A stretch of DNA of 41,155 bases from Burkholderiales bacterium Ga0077543 (GTDB lineage Bacteria > Pseudomonadota > Gammaproteobacteria > Burkholderiales > Burkholderiaceae_C), in assembly GCA_001464055.1 (NCBI GenBank), contig LNET01000067.1, positions 1-41,155 on the forward strand, read 5' to 3'. Under the pieces are notes generated by a model. That model made no database searches, was not told where the DNA came from, and saw only the letters and a list, made by a program, of their open reading frames with translations. The translations under genes were made by a program, and so were the position numbers. Of the stretch, positions 9,801-17,961 are shown in pieces (position 1 is the first letter of the stretch; every line of letters starts with the position of its first letter).

Positions 9801-10052
9801 TCGGTCGCCCGTACCGCCCCCATACGGCCCCCCATACGGCCCGCCTTGCCCAAAGCGTGACGGCCTGACGGCGGTGGAGTTGGTGTGACGCCAGTGTGAA
9901 CCCCACCCTGTTGGCCGCCGCCGCCTTGTCATCGCCCGGAGTGGCAGGCCAAGTGCGAGTTGCCATCGTCGCCGCGCTCCTGCGGGTGAAGGTGGTTCTT
10001 TTTGGACAGGGCCGTCTTCTCCTCTTGTGGACGCCGGCTTGAGCCTGTCCGT
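9801..10052. other. Intergenic region between the tRNA terminator and the ABC permease
   Basis: I see no gene here. It starts with a short tandem repeat, CCCCATACGGCC repeated as CCCCCATACGGCC (about 9817-9842). Short opposite-strand frames crossing this region and tRNA-Asp read through the tRNA and have no family signature. The convergent permease gene ends at 10053. Confidence 0.5.
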
Positions 10053-11546
10053 CTAGCCCAGGCGGCCTGCCGGCAGGGCCGGCGGCAACTGCTGCAGCAC
10101 GCGCCAGCGCCAGGCCAGCAGCGCGGCCGAGAAGGCCAGCAGCCCGGCCAGCCACAGGCCCAGCGCCGCGGGGTGCCGGGTCAGCAGGAACATCGACAGC
10201 AGGCCCATCACGACATAGCTCGCCGCCGGCAGCAGGTGGGTGGCCGAGGGCACGGGCTGCATGCGCGCGTGGTCGCGCCACGACCAGGCGCTCAGCGGGA
10301 GTGCCACGCCCAACCAGGCCAGCGCGTAGAGCCCGTGGCCGAACCACACCAGGACCGCCGCTGCTGGCAGGACGCCCAGCCAAAGCACCAGGCCATGCCG
10401 CCATTGGCGCCAGGCCAGCGCCCGGTTCAGCGCCGCACCGCGGGGCATTCCGGGCAACAGGACCAGCAAGGCCTGTTCGCGACGCGAACGCCACAGTGCC
10501 GTGGGCAGCACCGTCACGGCGCTGAGGGCCACGAAGCCCAGGCCCACCGTGATGCCGACGCGCCCGTGTTCGATGAACAGGCCGAGGCTTTTCCCCGTGA
10601 CGCAGGCCACGACGATCAGGCACAGTGCAAAGACAGCCTGAACCAGCAGGGCGCCAGCGAGCTGGCGCACCCAATGCTGTTCGTCATGCAGCACGACTTC
10701 TGCGCGTGCCATGACGCTGCTGGGGCGGGCCAGGCAATGCCGCAGCCAGGCATCGGCCAGCGCCCGGCCAGGCCAGCCCAGCCACACGCCCCACCGGCCG
10801 TAGGCGGCCCAGGCGGTCTTGGGGCGGGAAGGGAAGAGCGCCTCCGCCTGGCGCCGTTGTTCGCGCCGGAGGTAAGCGCGCGCATGCCGTGGCCCCGTCT
10901 GGCCGACGATGGCCGCCAGCAAGGCCGCCATCATGGTCAGCAGCAACAGGCTGGTCCACAGTGCCCAGGCCTGCCATATCGGCTCTACGGCCGCCCAGGC
11001 CTGGCTGCCCCCGCGCTGCCACAGTTGCACGGCCAGCGTGGGTGTCGATCCCGCCAGCACCCACATCCACCACCAGCGCAAGCTCGCCGCCACGGCCAGT
11101 AGCAGCAGGCCCGTGGCCAGGGCTGCAGCCAGGCCGATGCGCGCGCTGGCACCGAGGTCGTCCAGTCCTCGTGTGGCGACGCCCAAGCCGGCCAGCACGC
11201 CCGCCAGCAGCACCAGCAATGACCACAGGCCCAGCGCGGCACCGCGAACGGCCTGCAGGTGGCCGGGCACCAGGTGCAGCGCGTGAGGGTGGTTCAGGCG
11301 CAGCAGCGCCGAAAAGTGCGTGCCCCACACCCAGGTGATGGCGGCGAGGGTCAGCACCCCGGCCAGGGCAGCACCTGCCCACGCCGGCAACCACAGCAGC
11401 GCCATGACCCCAGGCACCAGGAAGACGATGATGCCGACCAAGCCATAGAGCTGCAGCGCCCACAGGCGGCCATCGTTGCGGCGCCACTGCCAGGCGGCGC
11501 GCAACATCAACAGGGCGGGGTGGGGGATGTTCACGGGCGGCCTCAT
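10053..11546 (-). CDS. ABC transporter membrane protein (permease)
   Basis: A 497-residue polytopic membrane protein with roughly twelve hydrophobic stretches, for example LYGLVGIIVFLVPGVMALLW and LVQAVFALCLIVVACV, separated by arginine-rich cytoplasmic loops. It shows no nucleotide-binding motif. Its ATG overlaps the stop of the ABC ATPase gene (ATGA), so the two should form one transporter. The substrate cannot be read from the sequence. In related GntR(YtrA)-YtrB systems the transporter often answers cell-envelope-active antibiotics or exports an unknown compound. The function as permease is inferred mainly from operon context. Confidence 0.8.
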   Translation of the reverse strand: MRPPVNIPHPALLMLRAAWQWRRNDGRLWALQLYGLVGIIVFLVPGVMALLWLPAWAGAALAGVLTLAAITWVWGTHFSALLRLNHPHALHLVPGHLQAVRGAALGLWSLLVLLAGVLAGLGVATRGLDDLGASARIGLAAALATGLLLLAVAASLRWWWMWVLAGSTPTLAVQLWQRGGSQAWAAVEPIWQAWALWTSLLLLTMMAALLAAIVGQTGPRHARAYLRREQRRQAEALFPSRPKTAWAAYGRWGVWLGWPGRALADAWLRHCLARPSSVMARAEVVLHDEQHWVRQLAGALLVQAVFALCLIVVACVTGKSLGLFIEHGRVGITVGLGFVALSAVTVLPTALWRSRREQALLVLLPGMPRGAALNRALAWRQWRHGLVLWLGVLPAAAVLVWFGHGLYALAWLGVALPLSAWSWRDHARMQPVPSATHLLPAASYVVMGLLSMFLLTRHPAALGLWLAGLLAFSAALLAWRWRVLQQLPPALPAGRLG

Positions 11547-12436
11547 GTCAGCGCCATGAACAGGTCTTCCAGCGTCACCGGCTCGGCGGCCGTGCCCGTG
11601 GGCAGCTGGGTCAGTGAGGTGGCGGCGGGCAGGCGCGCCAGCACCTGTTCGCGCCCGTCGGGCAGCGGTATGCGTTTCAGGCTTCGTGCGCCCAGGCGCT
11701 GCAGCAGCGCCTGCACTTCGGCGGCCGGCCCCGAGATCCGGCGCACTTCATCCAGCAGTTCGTCCAGCGGCGCCTGCAGTGCAATGCGCCCGCCTTGCAT
11801 GAAGGCCATGTGGAAGGCCACGCGTTCCAGGTCGGACAGGATGTGGGTGGAGAACACCACCGTGGTGCCGCGTTCAATGACCTGGCCGATGAGCTCGGCC
11901 AGGAAGTCGCGCCGGCCGGCGGGGTCGAGGCTGGCCACGGGTTCGTCCAGCACCAGCAGGTCGGGCTCATGCGCCAGCGCGCGGATGATGGACAGACGCT
12001 GCTGCTGCCCGCCGCTGAGTTTGCCGATGCGCTGGTGCGGCGGAATGTCCCAGCGCGACAGCAGGCCCTGCGCCTTGGCCTCGTTCCAGCGCGGGTAGAA
12101 GCTGCGGAAATAGGCCAGCAGCTGCGCGGCGGTGAAGCTGTCGAACAGGTCGGATTGCTGCGGCACGTAGCCGATGCGCTCGCGCACCGCGTCGCTGGGC
12201 TCGGTGGCGGGTTCGCCAAACAGCTGCACGCGGCCGGCCAGCGGCTCGCGCAGGCCCAGCAGGGTTTCCAGCAGCGTGGTCTTGCCGGCCCCGTTGCGGC
12301 CCAGCAGGCCCACCACCTGGCCGGGCAGCAGTTGCCAGCTCAGGCCTTGCAGCACGGGCGCGCAGCCGGGGTAGGCCAGGGTCACGTCGGCCAGCACGGC
12401 GGTGGGGGTGGTGGTCGCCAGCACATGTGGATTCAT
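11543..12436 (-). CDS. ABC transporter ATP-binding protein, YtrB-like
   Basis: The ATPase subunit of the transporter encoded by this operon, 297 residues, cytoplasmic. All ABC motifs are intact: Walker A GRNGAGKTT (46-54), Q-loop GYVPQQSDLFD (89-99), signature LSGGQQQR (140-147), Walker B LLVLDEP (160-166), D-loop SLDP and the H-loop STHIL. A C-terminal tail of about 75 residues without ABC motifs follows, as in many drug-export or envelope-stress ATPases. It overlaps both neighbours by 4 bases, lying between the GntR regulator and the permease. An exporter is more likely than an importer because no binding-protein gene is present. Confidence 0.93.
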   Translation of the reverse strand: MNPHVLATTTPTAVLADVTLAYPGCAPVLQGLSWQLLPGQVVGLLGRNGAGKTTLLETLLGLREPLAGRVQLFGEPATEPSDAVRERIGYVPQQSDLFDSFTAAQLLAYFRSFYPRWNEAKAQGLLSRWDIPPHQRIGKLSGGQQQRLSIIRALAHEPDLLVLDEPVASLDPAGRRDFLAELIGQVIERGTTVVFSTHILSDLERVAFHMAFMQGGRIALQAPLDELLDEVRRISGPAAEVQALLQRLGARSLKRIPLPDGREQVLARLPAATSLTQLPTGTAAEPVTLEDLFMALT

Positions 12437-12831
12437 GGGTGTTCGTCCTCGTCCAGGATGTCGGAAAACAGCTTCATCACCGTGGCCTTGGCCAGTTGCA
12501 GCTGCCGCGCTTCGGCTGCGGCGCGTGCCAGCGCCGGGCGCAGCAGTTCGATGCGTGAAGCCGCCGGCTGTGCGTGCTGGTGCTGCGCAGCCACGCGCAT
12601 GGCCAGGCCACGCCGTCGCTCGAGCAGGCCTTCGGCCTGCAGCAGGCTGTAGGCCTTGGAAATGGTCATCGGGTGAACGGCCAGCAGTTGCGCCAGTTCC
12701 CGCACCGAAGGCAGCTCGTCGCCAGCCTTGATCTGTCCGCCCGCCACCCGCCGCCGCACGTGTTCCACGAGCTGGCGGTAGATGGGTTCAGGCGAACCGG
12801 TCTGGATGCTGAAGGCGAAGCGGTCGTCCAC
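12433..12831 (-). CDS. GntR-family transcriptional regulator, YtrA subfamily
   Basis: A short (132 residue) DNA-binding repressor with an N-terminal winged helix (PIYRQLVEHVRRRVAGGQIK, then LPSVRELAQLLAVHPMTISKAY) and only a small two-helix C-terminal part instead of a large ligand domain, the mark of the YtrA subfamily. The start is a GTG at 12831; no ATG is available in frame. It is the first gene of a repressor-ATPase-permease operon. A 22-bp inverted repeat overlapping the predicted -10 box lies 14 bases upstream, so autorepression is the likely control. The leader between the predicted transcription start and the GTG is very short and has no Shine-Dalgarno. Confidence 0.93.
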   Translation of the reverse strand: MDDRFAFSIQTGSPEPIYRQLVEHVRRRVAGGQIKAGDELPSVRELAQLLAVHPMTISKAYSLLQAEGLLERRRGLAMRVAAQHQHAQPAASRIELLRPALARAAAEARQLQLAKATVMKLFSDILDEDEHP

Positions 12832-12844
12832 GGGTGGTGTCTAT

Positions 12845-12866
12845 GTGTACCACTAGAGTAGTACAC
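12845..12866. promoter_or_regulatory. Operator-like inverted repeat for the GntR regulator
   Basis: Half-sites GTGTACCACT and AGTAGTACAC are inverted around a 2-bp centre and match at 9 of 10 positions. YtrA-type regulators bind palindromes of this length. It covers the -10 box and likely start point, a position suited to repression of its own operon. Confidence 0.65.
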
Positions 12867-12884
12867 CTGGACAGACCCCGTCAA
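12855..12884 (-). promoter_or_regulatory. Predicted promoter of the GntR-ABC operon
   Basis: Read on the minus strand: -35 TTGACG (12884-12879), an 18-base spacer, and -10 TACTCT (12860-12855). The predicted start of transcription is near 12848, leaving a leader of about 17 bases before the GTG. Confidence 0.5.
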
Positions 12885-12932
12885 GCGGGGCCCCACCACA
12901 GAACCGGCCAAACTGCTCAAGCGTGGGGTGGC

Positions 12933-12965
12933 GCAAGCCCCCGTCGATCAGCGAGGGGGGCTTGC
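12933..12965 (-). terminator. Strong hairpin downstream of the phytase gene
   Basis: GCAAGCCCCC (12933-12942) pairs perfectly with GGGGGCTTGC (12956-12965) around a 13-base loop. It lies about 60 bases after the phytase stop and upstream of the GntR promoter. There is no T run in either direction, so it could stop transcription weakly or protect the mRNA 3' end. Confidence 0.45.
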
Positions 12966-13022
12966 ACGCTGACCTACAAGCGTTGGGCCCGCCGAAAAGC
13001 GAGGCAGCCGAGAACCGCAGCC

Positions 13023-15095
13023 TCAGGGCAACCCAAGCGCCTTGGCGATGTCGCGCCAGTCGACCAGCTTGTAGTTCTGCGGCCCGTCGGGCATTCGCTT
13101 GAAGCCGTCTTGCGCTGCGAAAGCGCCGCGTGGAAAACGCGGGCCCAGCGGGTTGGCTGTCACGTCCAGGCCATCGGTCTCGGAAACACCGTCGATCCCG
13201 CGCTCGGCGTCGATCCCCACGCGGAAGGCACCGCGCACGCGGTAGGGCGGCGCGGCGTCCAGCACGACGTAGCTGCTGTTGCCCTGGCTCGACACGATGA
13301 GGTAGCGCCCACTGCCTTCTCCGGTGCCCGGACTGTTGCCATGCACGCTGCCGTCGTACAGCGCCAGGCCTTCGATGTCGTCCTTCACCAGGCCGCCGAT
13401 CCCCAGCACTTTTTGCATGGGGGGCTGCCCTGGCAGGCCGGCCGAGGGTGCCAGCGACAGTGCCCACACGGCCACGTCTTCCTCGCCGATGAACAGCCGC
13501 TCGGCCGCGTCGTCGGCGACGCAGCCTTCGGGCTGGGTCTTGACGGCGAAGCGCTGGATGCGCGTGCCGCTGATGCGGCCTTCCTGCCATTGCAGGCGCC
13601 AGCGTTCGAAGCGGCCGTCGGCGTCGTTGACGATGACCTCCAGCCCGCCTGCGCGGGGCTGGTGCAGGCAGGTGCCGTAGATGCCGCCCAGGTCGGTGGG
13701 CACCCGGCCGATCTCAGCCACCCGGGCTTGGGCGTCGATGCGGTAGACGACCAGGCTCAGTTCGTCGCGTTGCGTGCCCACCGCCAGGTCCAGCCGCTCG
13801 TTGCCCGGCAGCCCGTCGAAGCGTACGTTTTGCCGCACATCGATGTTGTTGATGCGGCCAGATTCCAGGAACTGCAATTCGCGGCCGTCCAGGTCATAGA
13901 CATGCAGGCCGGCACGCTTGTTCGTGCCCAGCACGACCGAGCGCTCGGGTGCGGTGGGGTGCACCCAGAAGGCCGGGTCATCGGCCGCGTCGCCGTAGCG
14001 GTTGACGACCGCGGTGGCCACGGCCGGCAGCACGATGGGCAGGGGCGGGGGCAGGCCGGCTTCGGCGGTACGCGTCCAGGGCGTCTGCCGGATCTGCCAG
14101 CCGGTGCTGGATTCGTCGCGCCACATCAGCTCAATGCCACCTGGACGCTGGCGCACGGCCAGGGTCTCGACCTCGCCTTCGGCTTTCACCGCCAGCGGTG
14201 TGCGGGCGCGCCAGCGCAGGTCACCGTTGCCCTGGCCTTCGCGCTGCAGCAGGTGCAGCTTGCTGCCCGATCCATCGAGCACCGCCACGCCGCCTGGCAG
14301 CACGGTAAAGGCCGCTGCGCCGCCATCCAGCGGCCCCAGCGGGCGCGCCAGCAGCACGGCATGCCGTGCCGGCGGCCCTTCCGCATCGGCGCGGTAGGCC
14401 CACAGACCGGAGTCTTCGGCGTTGACGTACAGCAGCGCTGCGCGGTCGTCGACCCGGCAGCCCTGCGGCTGCGTTGCCACGGCAGAGCGGCGCACCAGCA
14501 GCGATGCCGCGCCGGGCCGCAGCAGCCATTGCTCGACCAGGCCTTCGTCGCCAATGATGAAGACGTGGTCCAGATCCTGGGCGTCGCGGTGCAGGCACAG
14601 GGCCTCCACGCTGTAGGGCGGCGATTCGATCACCGGCGCGGCCTGCAGCGTGCCGGCGGCTTCGTCCACCTGCACCCGCCAGGTTTGCTGCGTGTTGGCG
14701 TCCACCAGCACGGCCAGCGTGCCGGCGGGTCCGTCGCGGGTGTCCAGGTGCTCGCCACGCACCACCAGCCTGGCGCGTTCCTGGCCCCGCGCATCCAGCA
14801 GGCGCAGCGCGTCCCGGTCCAGCGCCAGCCAGCCGCCACCGGGCAGGGTGGCCAGGCCTTCGGCTTTGGACAGCGCCGAAACAGGCAGGGGAAGCAGCGG
14901 CCGCCGTTGCGAGGGCGACGATGCCGTCACCGTCGTCTGTGCACCCGGCTGTGCAGCCATGACGACGGCCGGGCTTCCGGCCAATGCGGCGAGCACTCCC
15001 AACGTGGTCGCTAGCGCGGATGCCGGGGTGACGCGGGCTTGCCGCACGGCTGGGCCAGGCAAGGCCGGAAAACAAGTCATGTCGACGCGGTTCAT
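13023..15095 (-). CDS. Secreted beta-propeller phytase, two-domain form
   Basis: Beta-propeller phytases hydrolyse phytate (inositol hexakisphosphate) to release phosphate, using calcium. The chosen start is the ATG at 15095, overlapping the receptor stop (TGATG), giving 690 residues; a GTG 15 bases upstream is possible. A signal peptide runs to about residue 46 (hydrophobic core LATTLGVLAALA, cleavage near VMA-AQ). The C-terminal half is a complete propeller with DDPAFWVHP, LDLAVGT, IYGTCLH, QPEGCVADD, LFIGEED, DDIEGLALY and VSSQGNSSYVVLD. The N-terminal half repeats several of these in weaker form (KAEGLATLPGG, YSVEALCLH, QPQGCRVDD, LYVNAED), as in known dual-domain phytases where an incomplete N domain aids activity. 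The partner is the receptor upstream. Confidence 0.93.
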   Translation of the reverse strand: MNRVDMTCFPALPGPAVRQARVTPASALATTLGVLAALAGSPAVVMAAQPGAQTTVTASSPSQRRPLLPLPVSALSKAEGLATLPGGGWLALDRDALRLLDARGQERARLVVRGEHLDTRDGPAGTLAVLVDANTQQTWRVQVDEAAGTLQAAPVIESPPYSVEALCLHRDAQDLDHVFIIGDEGLVEQWLLRPGAASLLVRRSAVATQPQGCRVDDRAALLYVNAEDSGLWAYRADAEGPPARHAVLLARPLGPLDGGAAAFTVLPGGVAVLDGSGSKLHLLQREGQGNGDLRWRARTPLAVKAEGEVETLAVRQRPGGIELMWRDESSTGWQIRQTPWTRTAEAGLPPPLPIVLPAVATAVVNRYGDAADDPAFWVHPTAPERSVVLGTNKRAGLHVYDLDGRELQFLESGRINNIDVRQNVRFDGLPGNERLDLAVGTQRDELSLVVYRIDAQARVAEIGRVPTDLGGIYGTCLHQPRAGGLEVIVNDADGRFERWRLQWQEGRISGTRIQRFAVKTQPEGCVADDAAERLFIGEEDVAVWALSLAPSAGLPGQPPMQKVLGIGGLVKDDIEGLALYDGSVHGNSPGTGEGSGRYLIVSSQGNSSYVVLDAAPPYRVRGAFRVGIDAERGIDGVSETDGLDVTANPLGPRFPRGAFAAQDGFKRMPDGPQNYKLVDWRDIAKALGLP

Positions 15096-17605
15096 CAATG
15101 CAGGGCCCACTTCAGGTTGATGCGATAGCTGCGGCCATAGGTTTCGTACTGGGCATTGCGGGCTTGCTGGCGAGCGTAGACGTAATACGGCTCGTCGCTC
15201 AGGTTCAGCGCCTCGAACACCACCGACAGTTGCCGGTTGACGCTGTAGCGCAGGGAAAGATCGAACTGCGTCTGCGCGTCCACCGTCAGGTCGCCGGCCG
15301 GGTCCAGCGCATCGCCCACTTCCAGCAGGTAGGCCGATTTGTGGTTGGCGGCCAGGCGCAGTCCGATGGCAGGGGTCTCGTAGCCCAGCACCAGATTCAG
15401 GCTGCGGTCGGACTGGCTCGGCAGCGAAATCTCACGCGTGCGGAACACACCGTCATCGACCCGCCCGATGCGGGCCTTTGACCGTGTGAAGGTGGCGTTG
15501 GCGCCGGTCACCAGTCCGGCCCAGGGTCCGGGCAGTTCGTTCCAGGCGCGCTGCCATGAAAGTTCCAGCCCGCTGACCTGGGCCTGGTCGCCGTTGGCCC
15601 AGGTCAAGGCCTCGTCGAAATCGGTCAAGGGGCCGCTGCCGGCCAGGTCGGTGGCGTAGACAAAATCGCGCAGGCGCTTGTGGAACACGTAGGCCGATGC
15701 CGCGCCGGCGAAGCCCAGCTGACGCTCGACCCCCAGGTCGAAGTTGGCAGCACGCAGCGGCTTCAGATTCGGATTGCCGAAGCTGGCCTCGTCGCCGTCG
15801 AAGACGAAGGTGGGCGACAGCTGTTCCAGCGTCGGCCGCACCACGGCATTGCTCCAGGCGGCGCGCACCGCAGTCTGCTTGTCCAGGTCGTGCCGCAGAT
15901 GCAGTCCCGGCAACCACTGGCCGTAGCGTTGGCGAACCTCGATGCGTTCAAACTCGCCCTCGTTCAAGCCGCTGCCGATGGCTCGGATCTTCGTTGTTTC
16001 GCGCCGCAGCCCGGCGATGACGGTGTTGGCGCCTAACTCGAAGGTGCCCTGCACGTAGGCCGCGTCGATGTCTTCGTCGACCTGCAGCGTGCCGAGCGTC
16101 GATTCTTCTTCGTCGACGGCATTGGCGAGGTTGGCCCTGGCCAGCAGCGCCAGCACGGGTGCGCTTCGGATGCTGGGGCCGAAGCCCCCGAAGGCATAGG
16201 CCGGCGCCGCACCGGCAAAGGATGTCAACGAGCGCTGGGCGTCGCTCAGCGACAGCGGCGCTTCGTCCAGGTCTTCGAATTTCCAGATGGTCAGGCTGTT
16301 GGTCTTCTCGCGCCGGCTGGCCTTCAAGCCGAACTTCAGCGTGGTTTCGACCGTGCCAAACTGCAGCGCGCGCGACAGATCCAGCCGAACGTTGTTTTCG
16401 CGGTCCTTGTGCAGCGAGGACTCCAGCTCGATCTCGGTCAGCGTGTACAGGGCGGGGTTGTCGATGGCGGCCGGCGCCAGCAGCCGGGGCTGTCGGGTGT
16501 TGCTGAACCCCACGCCCGCGAACAGGTCGTCCGCTTCGAACACCGCGTTGGCCAGGTGGCGCGGCGTTTCTTCGCGCGCCTCGCTGCTGCCCAGGGCAAG
16601 CTTCAGCTGCCAGTCGCCCAGCGTTTGCTCGGTACCCAGAACCAGCGAGCGGACGCTTTGCTCCTCCTTGCGGTCCTTCAGTTCGCGCACCGACTCGGCC
16701 TCGCCAAGCGCACCCTCGGCCTGGGCTTCGTCGAGGGCGACGACATGCGCCAGGCGCTGCTCGTTGTCGCTGAAACGGCTGGCCAGGGCGCGGGCGTAGA
16801 CCAGCCGCCCCGTGGCTGGCCGCCATTCGACGTTCAGCGCCACACCCGAGCGGCGGCGCGTCAGCGTGTAGTCGCGCCGCTCGAAACTTTCCAGCTTGTC
16901 GCCATCCCAGGCGCCGCTGGTCTCGGTGTTGTCCGAGCCGAAGCGGCGCTCGTCCAGGCTCAGGCCGGCTGCGATACCCAGCGTGCCGCCGGCAAACAGG
17001 TCGCTCCAGACCACGGCGGCGCTGGGGCTGGCCCGGCCGCCGATGTCGGCCCGGCCTGCGCCCAGGTCCATGCTGACGAAGCGGCCCTTGTGGTCGAAGG
17101 CCGAAACGGTTTGCACGTCGATGCTGCCGCCCAGGCTGTTGGCGTCCATCTCGGGCAGTAAGGTCTTGCTCACCACCAGCGAACGGATCAAGGACGAAGG
17201 CAGCACGTCCAGCGCCACGGCGCGGCGGTCGGCGTCGCTGGCCGGCACCAGGCTGCCGTTGATGGTGACAGCGTTCAGATCAGGCCCCAGTCCGCGGATG
17301 CGCACGTAGCGGCCTTCGCCCTGGTCGCGCTCGACCGAAACGCCTGTCAGCCTTTGCAGCGCCTCGGCCACGTTGCGGTCGGGCAGGCGGCCGATGCCGT
17401 CGGCGCGCACGACGCTCGTGACGTTGTCGGCAGCGGCCTGGTCGCGCAGCGCGCGGTCGGTCGACGCGGCCTGGCCGGTGATCACGATCACCGGTACCGG
17501 CGATGGGGATGCGGGCTGCGCCAGCAGGTGGCCTGACGCGCAAAGCGCGAGTGTGGCGGCCGAAGCCAGGGCTGAAATGCGGAAGGTGGGCAGGGGAGTT
17601 GTCAC
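15095..17605 (-). CDS. TonB-dependent outer-membrane receptor linked to phytase
   Basis: An 836-residue TonB-dependent receptor that should import a ligand across the outer membrane using proton-motive force from TonB-ExbBD. A signal peptide spans about residues 1-29, a TonB-box-like VPVIVITGQ lies at about 37-45, and a plug domain carries LPDRNVAEALQRLTGVSV and YVRIRGLGPDLNAVTING. A 22-strand-type barrel follows, with PNLKPLRAANFDLGVER and a C-terminal strand YRINLKW. The start is GTG at 17605 with GGAGA six bases upstream. The phytase gene is coupled downstream. Such receptor-phytase pairs are reported in alpha- and gammaproteobacteria, suggesting uptake of phytate or its lower inositol phosphates. 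Three PhoB-like half-sites lie about 52-79 bases upstream. Confidence 0.93.
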   Translation of the reverse strand: MTTPLPTFRISALASAATLALCASGHLLAQPASPSPVPVIVITGQAASTDRALRDQAAADNVTSVVRADGIGRLPDRNVAEALQRLTGVSVERDQGEGRYVRIRGLGPDLNAVTINGSLVPASDADRRAVALDVLPSSLIRSLVVSKTLLPEMDANSLGGSIDVQTVSAFDHKGRFVSMDLGAGRADIGGRASPSAAVVWSDLFAGGTLGIAAGLSLDERRFGSDNTETSGAWDGDKLESFERRDYTLTRRRSGVALNVEWRPATGRLVYARALASRFSDNEQRLAHVVALDEAQAEGALGEAESVRELKDRKEEQSVRSLVLGTEQTLGDWQLKLALGSSEAREETPRHLANAVFEADDLFAGVGFSNTRQPRLLAPAAIDNPALYTLTEIELESSLHKDRENNVRLDLSRALQFGTVETTLKFGLKASRREKTNSLTIWKFEDLDEAPLSLSDAQRSLTSFAGAAPAYAFGGFGPSIRSAPVLALLARANLANAVDEEESTLGTLQVDEDIDAAYVQGTFELGANTVIAGLRRETTKIRAIGSGLNEGEFERIEVRQRYGQWLPGLHLRHDLDKQTAVRAAWSNAVVRPTLEQLSPTFVFDGDEASFGNPNLKPLRAANFDLGVERQLGFAGAASAYVFHKRLRDFVYATDLAGSGPLTDFDEALTWANGDQAQVSGLELSWQRAWNELPGPWAGLVTGANATFTRSKARIGRVDDGVFRTREISLPSQSDRSLNLVLGYETPAIGLRLAANHKSAYLLEVGDALDPAGDLTVDAQTQFDLSLRYSVNRQLSVVFEALNLSDEPYYVYARQQARNAQYETYGRSYRINLKWALH

Positions 17606-17624
17606 GGGGTCTCCGGGGTGTCGG

Positions 17625-17639
17625 GTCGCTGTCAGCGAC
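17625..17639. promoter_or_regulatory. Perfect 15-bp palindrome in the receptor gene leader
   Basis: GTCGCTG and CAGCGAC flank a single central base. It lies between the Pho-like site and the receptor ribosome-binding site, so it could be a second operator or a short leader hairpin. Confidence 0.4.
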
Positions 17640-17656
17640 GGGCTGCGGCGACTGTC

Positions 17657-17684
17657 GTGACGGCGTGTGTCGGTGGGGTGACAG
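17657..17684 (-). promoter_or_regulatory. Pho-box-like site upstream of receptor-phytase operon
   Basis: On the minus strand three half-sites follow one another: CTGTCAC (17684-17678), 4 bases, CCGACAC (17673-17667), 3 bases, CCGTCAC (17663-17657). Against the PhoB half-site CTGTCAY they match at 7, 5 and 6 of 7 positions. The first two have the canonical 11-bp spacing. The same 7-4-7-3-7 layout recurs at 24961-24988. Confidence 0.5.
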
Positions 17685-17868
17685 CTCGGGCCCTGCAGGC
17701 CGGCTGCGCACCCGCTTGCGGCTGGCCTGTGCGGGGGTCTGATCCCTTGAGACCCGTTGCCGCGCCCTGGGCCGGACCAGCGCCCGGCGGGCTGCTGCGC
17801 GCATGGCCCGCCTCGGGTTGAGCTGATGCGACCCCCCCCCCGGTCTGGAGTGGCACTGGCGCATCAAA

Positions 17869-17886
17869 CTGTCACGGCAGCTTCAT
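17869..17886 (+). promoter_or_regulatory. Weak Pho-box-like site facing the GGDEF-AraC-phosphoesterase genes
   Basis: CTGTCAC (17869-17875), 4 bases, GCTTCAT (17880-17886). The first half-site is perfect against CTGTCAY and the second matches 4 of 7. It has the right 11-bp spacing and orientation toward the plus-strand genes, but it is much weaker than the two minus-strand sites. Confidence 0.25.
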
Positions 17887-17961
17887 AACCTTGGCACTTT
17901 CGAGTTGCGGTGCCCGCGCAGCCGGCAGCCGCCCTTGGTTTCACCTCACTCCACCGCCGCC

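Noticed and set aside
9681..10052. tRNA-Asp 3' end as attachment site of an integrated element
   Set aside because: No integrase, no second copy of the tRNA end and no phage-type gene follows; a normal terminator and a convergent ABC operon do.
12834..15014. 726-codon plus-strand open frame opposite the phytase
   Set aside because: It is antisense to a clear phytase with signal peptide and propeller motifs; composition is His/Gln/Ala/Gly-rich shadow.
17832..17841. Run of ten C as a phase-variable switch
   Set aside because: It lies in an intergenic region far from both start codons and outside the predicted promoter elements; no mechanism is visible.
17852..17900. TGGCAC...TTGC pattern resembling a sigma-54 promoter before the GGDEF-like gene
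   Set aside because: The distance between the GG and GC dinucleotides is two bases too long for sigma-54; I keep only the weak Pho-like site.
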